Shown: piece by piece, positions 16,543 through 16,811 of the stretch | Position numbering within the stretch: the first letter of the stretch is position 1 | Layout of the letters: the number at the start of each line of letters is the position of its first letter | From: Isohypsibius dastychi | Lineage: Eukaryota > Tardigrada > Eutardigrada > Parachela > Isohypsibiidae | Assembly (NCBI GenBank): GCA_034696485.1 | Contig: JAQIWT010000646.1 | Coordinates: 1 to 16,811 of the forward strand | Direction of reading: 5' to 3' | Length of the DNA: 16,811 nt | Made by a program: the position numbers and the translations under genes | The notes under the pieces: generated by a model | Seen by the model: the letters and a program-made list of their open reading frames with translations, nothing else | What the model was told of the DNA's origin: nothing | Databases searched by the model: none

Positions 16543-16811
16543 GGCAGCTTGTCCAAAATGCTCGGAATTTGTCACGATTTTCTCCATTCAGGTAGACTTT
16601 GGCGATATGCGACTGCTCCTTCTCGACTTGGCTCAAAGAGCAATAGTGGCTTTCTTTATAATCAATTGAGTGTTCCCAGTTTTACCAGTTCCAAACTCTG
16701 TCAAATTTGTCGATGGAGATTAGGATTTGAGAGCAACGGCGAAAAGCAATTGTGTTGTCAAGTCCGCATTTGGCAGGAACGGGTAGAAGGGTATTTAAGG
16801 GTGGGGGGGGG
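16543..16811. other. 5' flank of the F-box gene, ending in a G run at the window edge
   Basis: It should contain the promoter of the F-box gene, which reads leftward. A TATTTAA word lies near 16792, about 250 bases from the start codon, but I have no evidence that it is used. The last nine bases are all G, which could mark a contig end. No gene is seen. Confidence 0.4.

Noticed and set aside
1-16811. CRISPR arrays, phage, bacterial operons or toxin genes
   Set aside because: There are no regularly spaced short repeats, and all supported genes have spliceosomal introns and animal-type domains.

Overview
The window looks like nuclear DNA from a compact-genome invertebrate. Protein-coding genes are split by introns of about 50-90 bases with clean GT...AG ends and short pyrimidine-rich acceptors such as TTTTCAG. 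The recognisable proteins are animal-type: the insulin-degrading enzyme tail, BTB-BACK-kelch-like proteins and an F-box protein. I cannot fix the phylum from sequence alone. Tardigrades, microcrustaceans and nematodes all fit the intron sizes and tandem duplications. There are no bacterial operons, ribosome binding sites, CRISPR arrays or RNA genes that I can support.

The layout is a tandem, decaying triplication of one convergent gene pair. Each unit has the 3' end of an insulin-degrading enzyme (IDE) gene on the + strand, an AT-rich convergent spacer, and a BTB-BACK-kelch-like gene on the - strand. Unit 1 runs from about 618 to 5313 and keeps four good IDE exons. Unit 2 runs from about 5811 to 10531 and keeps one orphan middle IDE exon plus the last intron and last exon. 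Unit 3 runs from about 11907 to 14994 and keeps only a frameshifted piece of the last IDE exon. The three BTB genes share the same exon phases and nearly the same exon lengths, and their reading frames are well preserved. Each carries a different lesion: a 457-bp foldback element in exon 3 (gene 1), a lost AG acceptor at intron 2 (gene 2), and a premature TAA in the last exon plus an intron shrunk to 18 nt (gene 3).

Two mobile elements are resolved at base level by comparing the units. A 711-bp Tc1/mariner-type MITE (6718-7428, TA duplication) sits at the end of the unit-2 IDE copy and supplies its predicted C-terminus. A 457-bp foldback MITE (4000-4456, 7-bp duplication TCAGACC) sits in BTB gene 1 and happens to be bounded by GT and AG in the right places to be spliced out exactly. 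A partial copy of the first element's inverted repeat lies at 14987-15043.

The 5' parts of BTB genes 2 and 3 (10061-10531 and 14524-14994) are identical over 471 bp although the rest of the genes has diverged. This points to recent gene conversion or a recent duplication.

The right end carries a separate gene, an apparently intact four-exon F-box protein of 282 residues on the - strand (15446-16542). The remaining spacers (1-617, 5314-5810, 10532-11906, 14774-15445, 16543-16811) hold no gene that I recognise, apart from short palindromes and a weak histone-H3-like motif.
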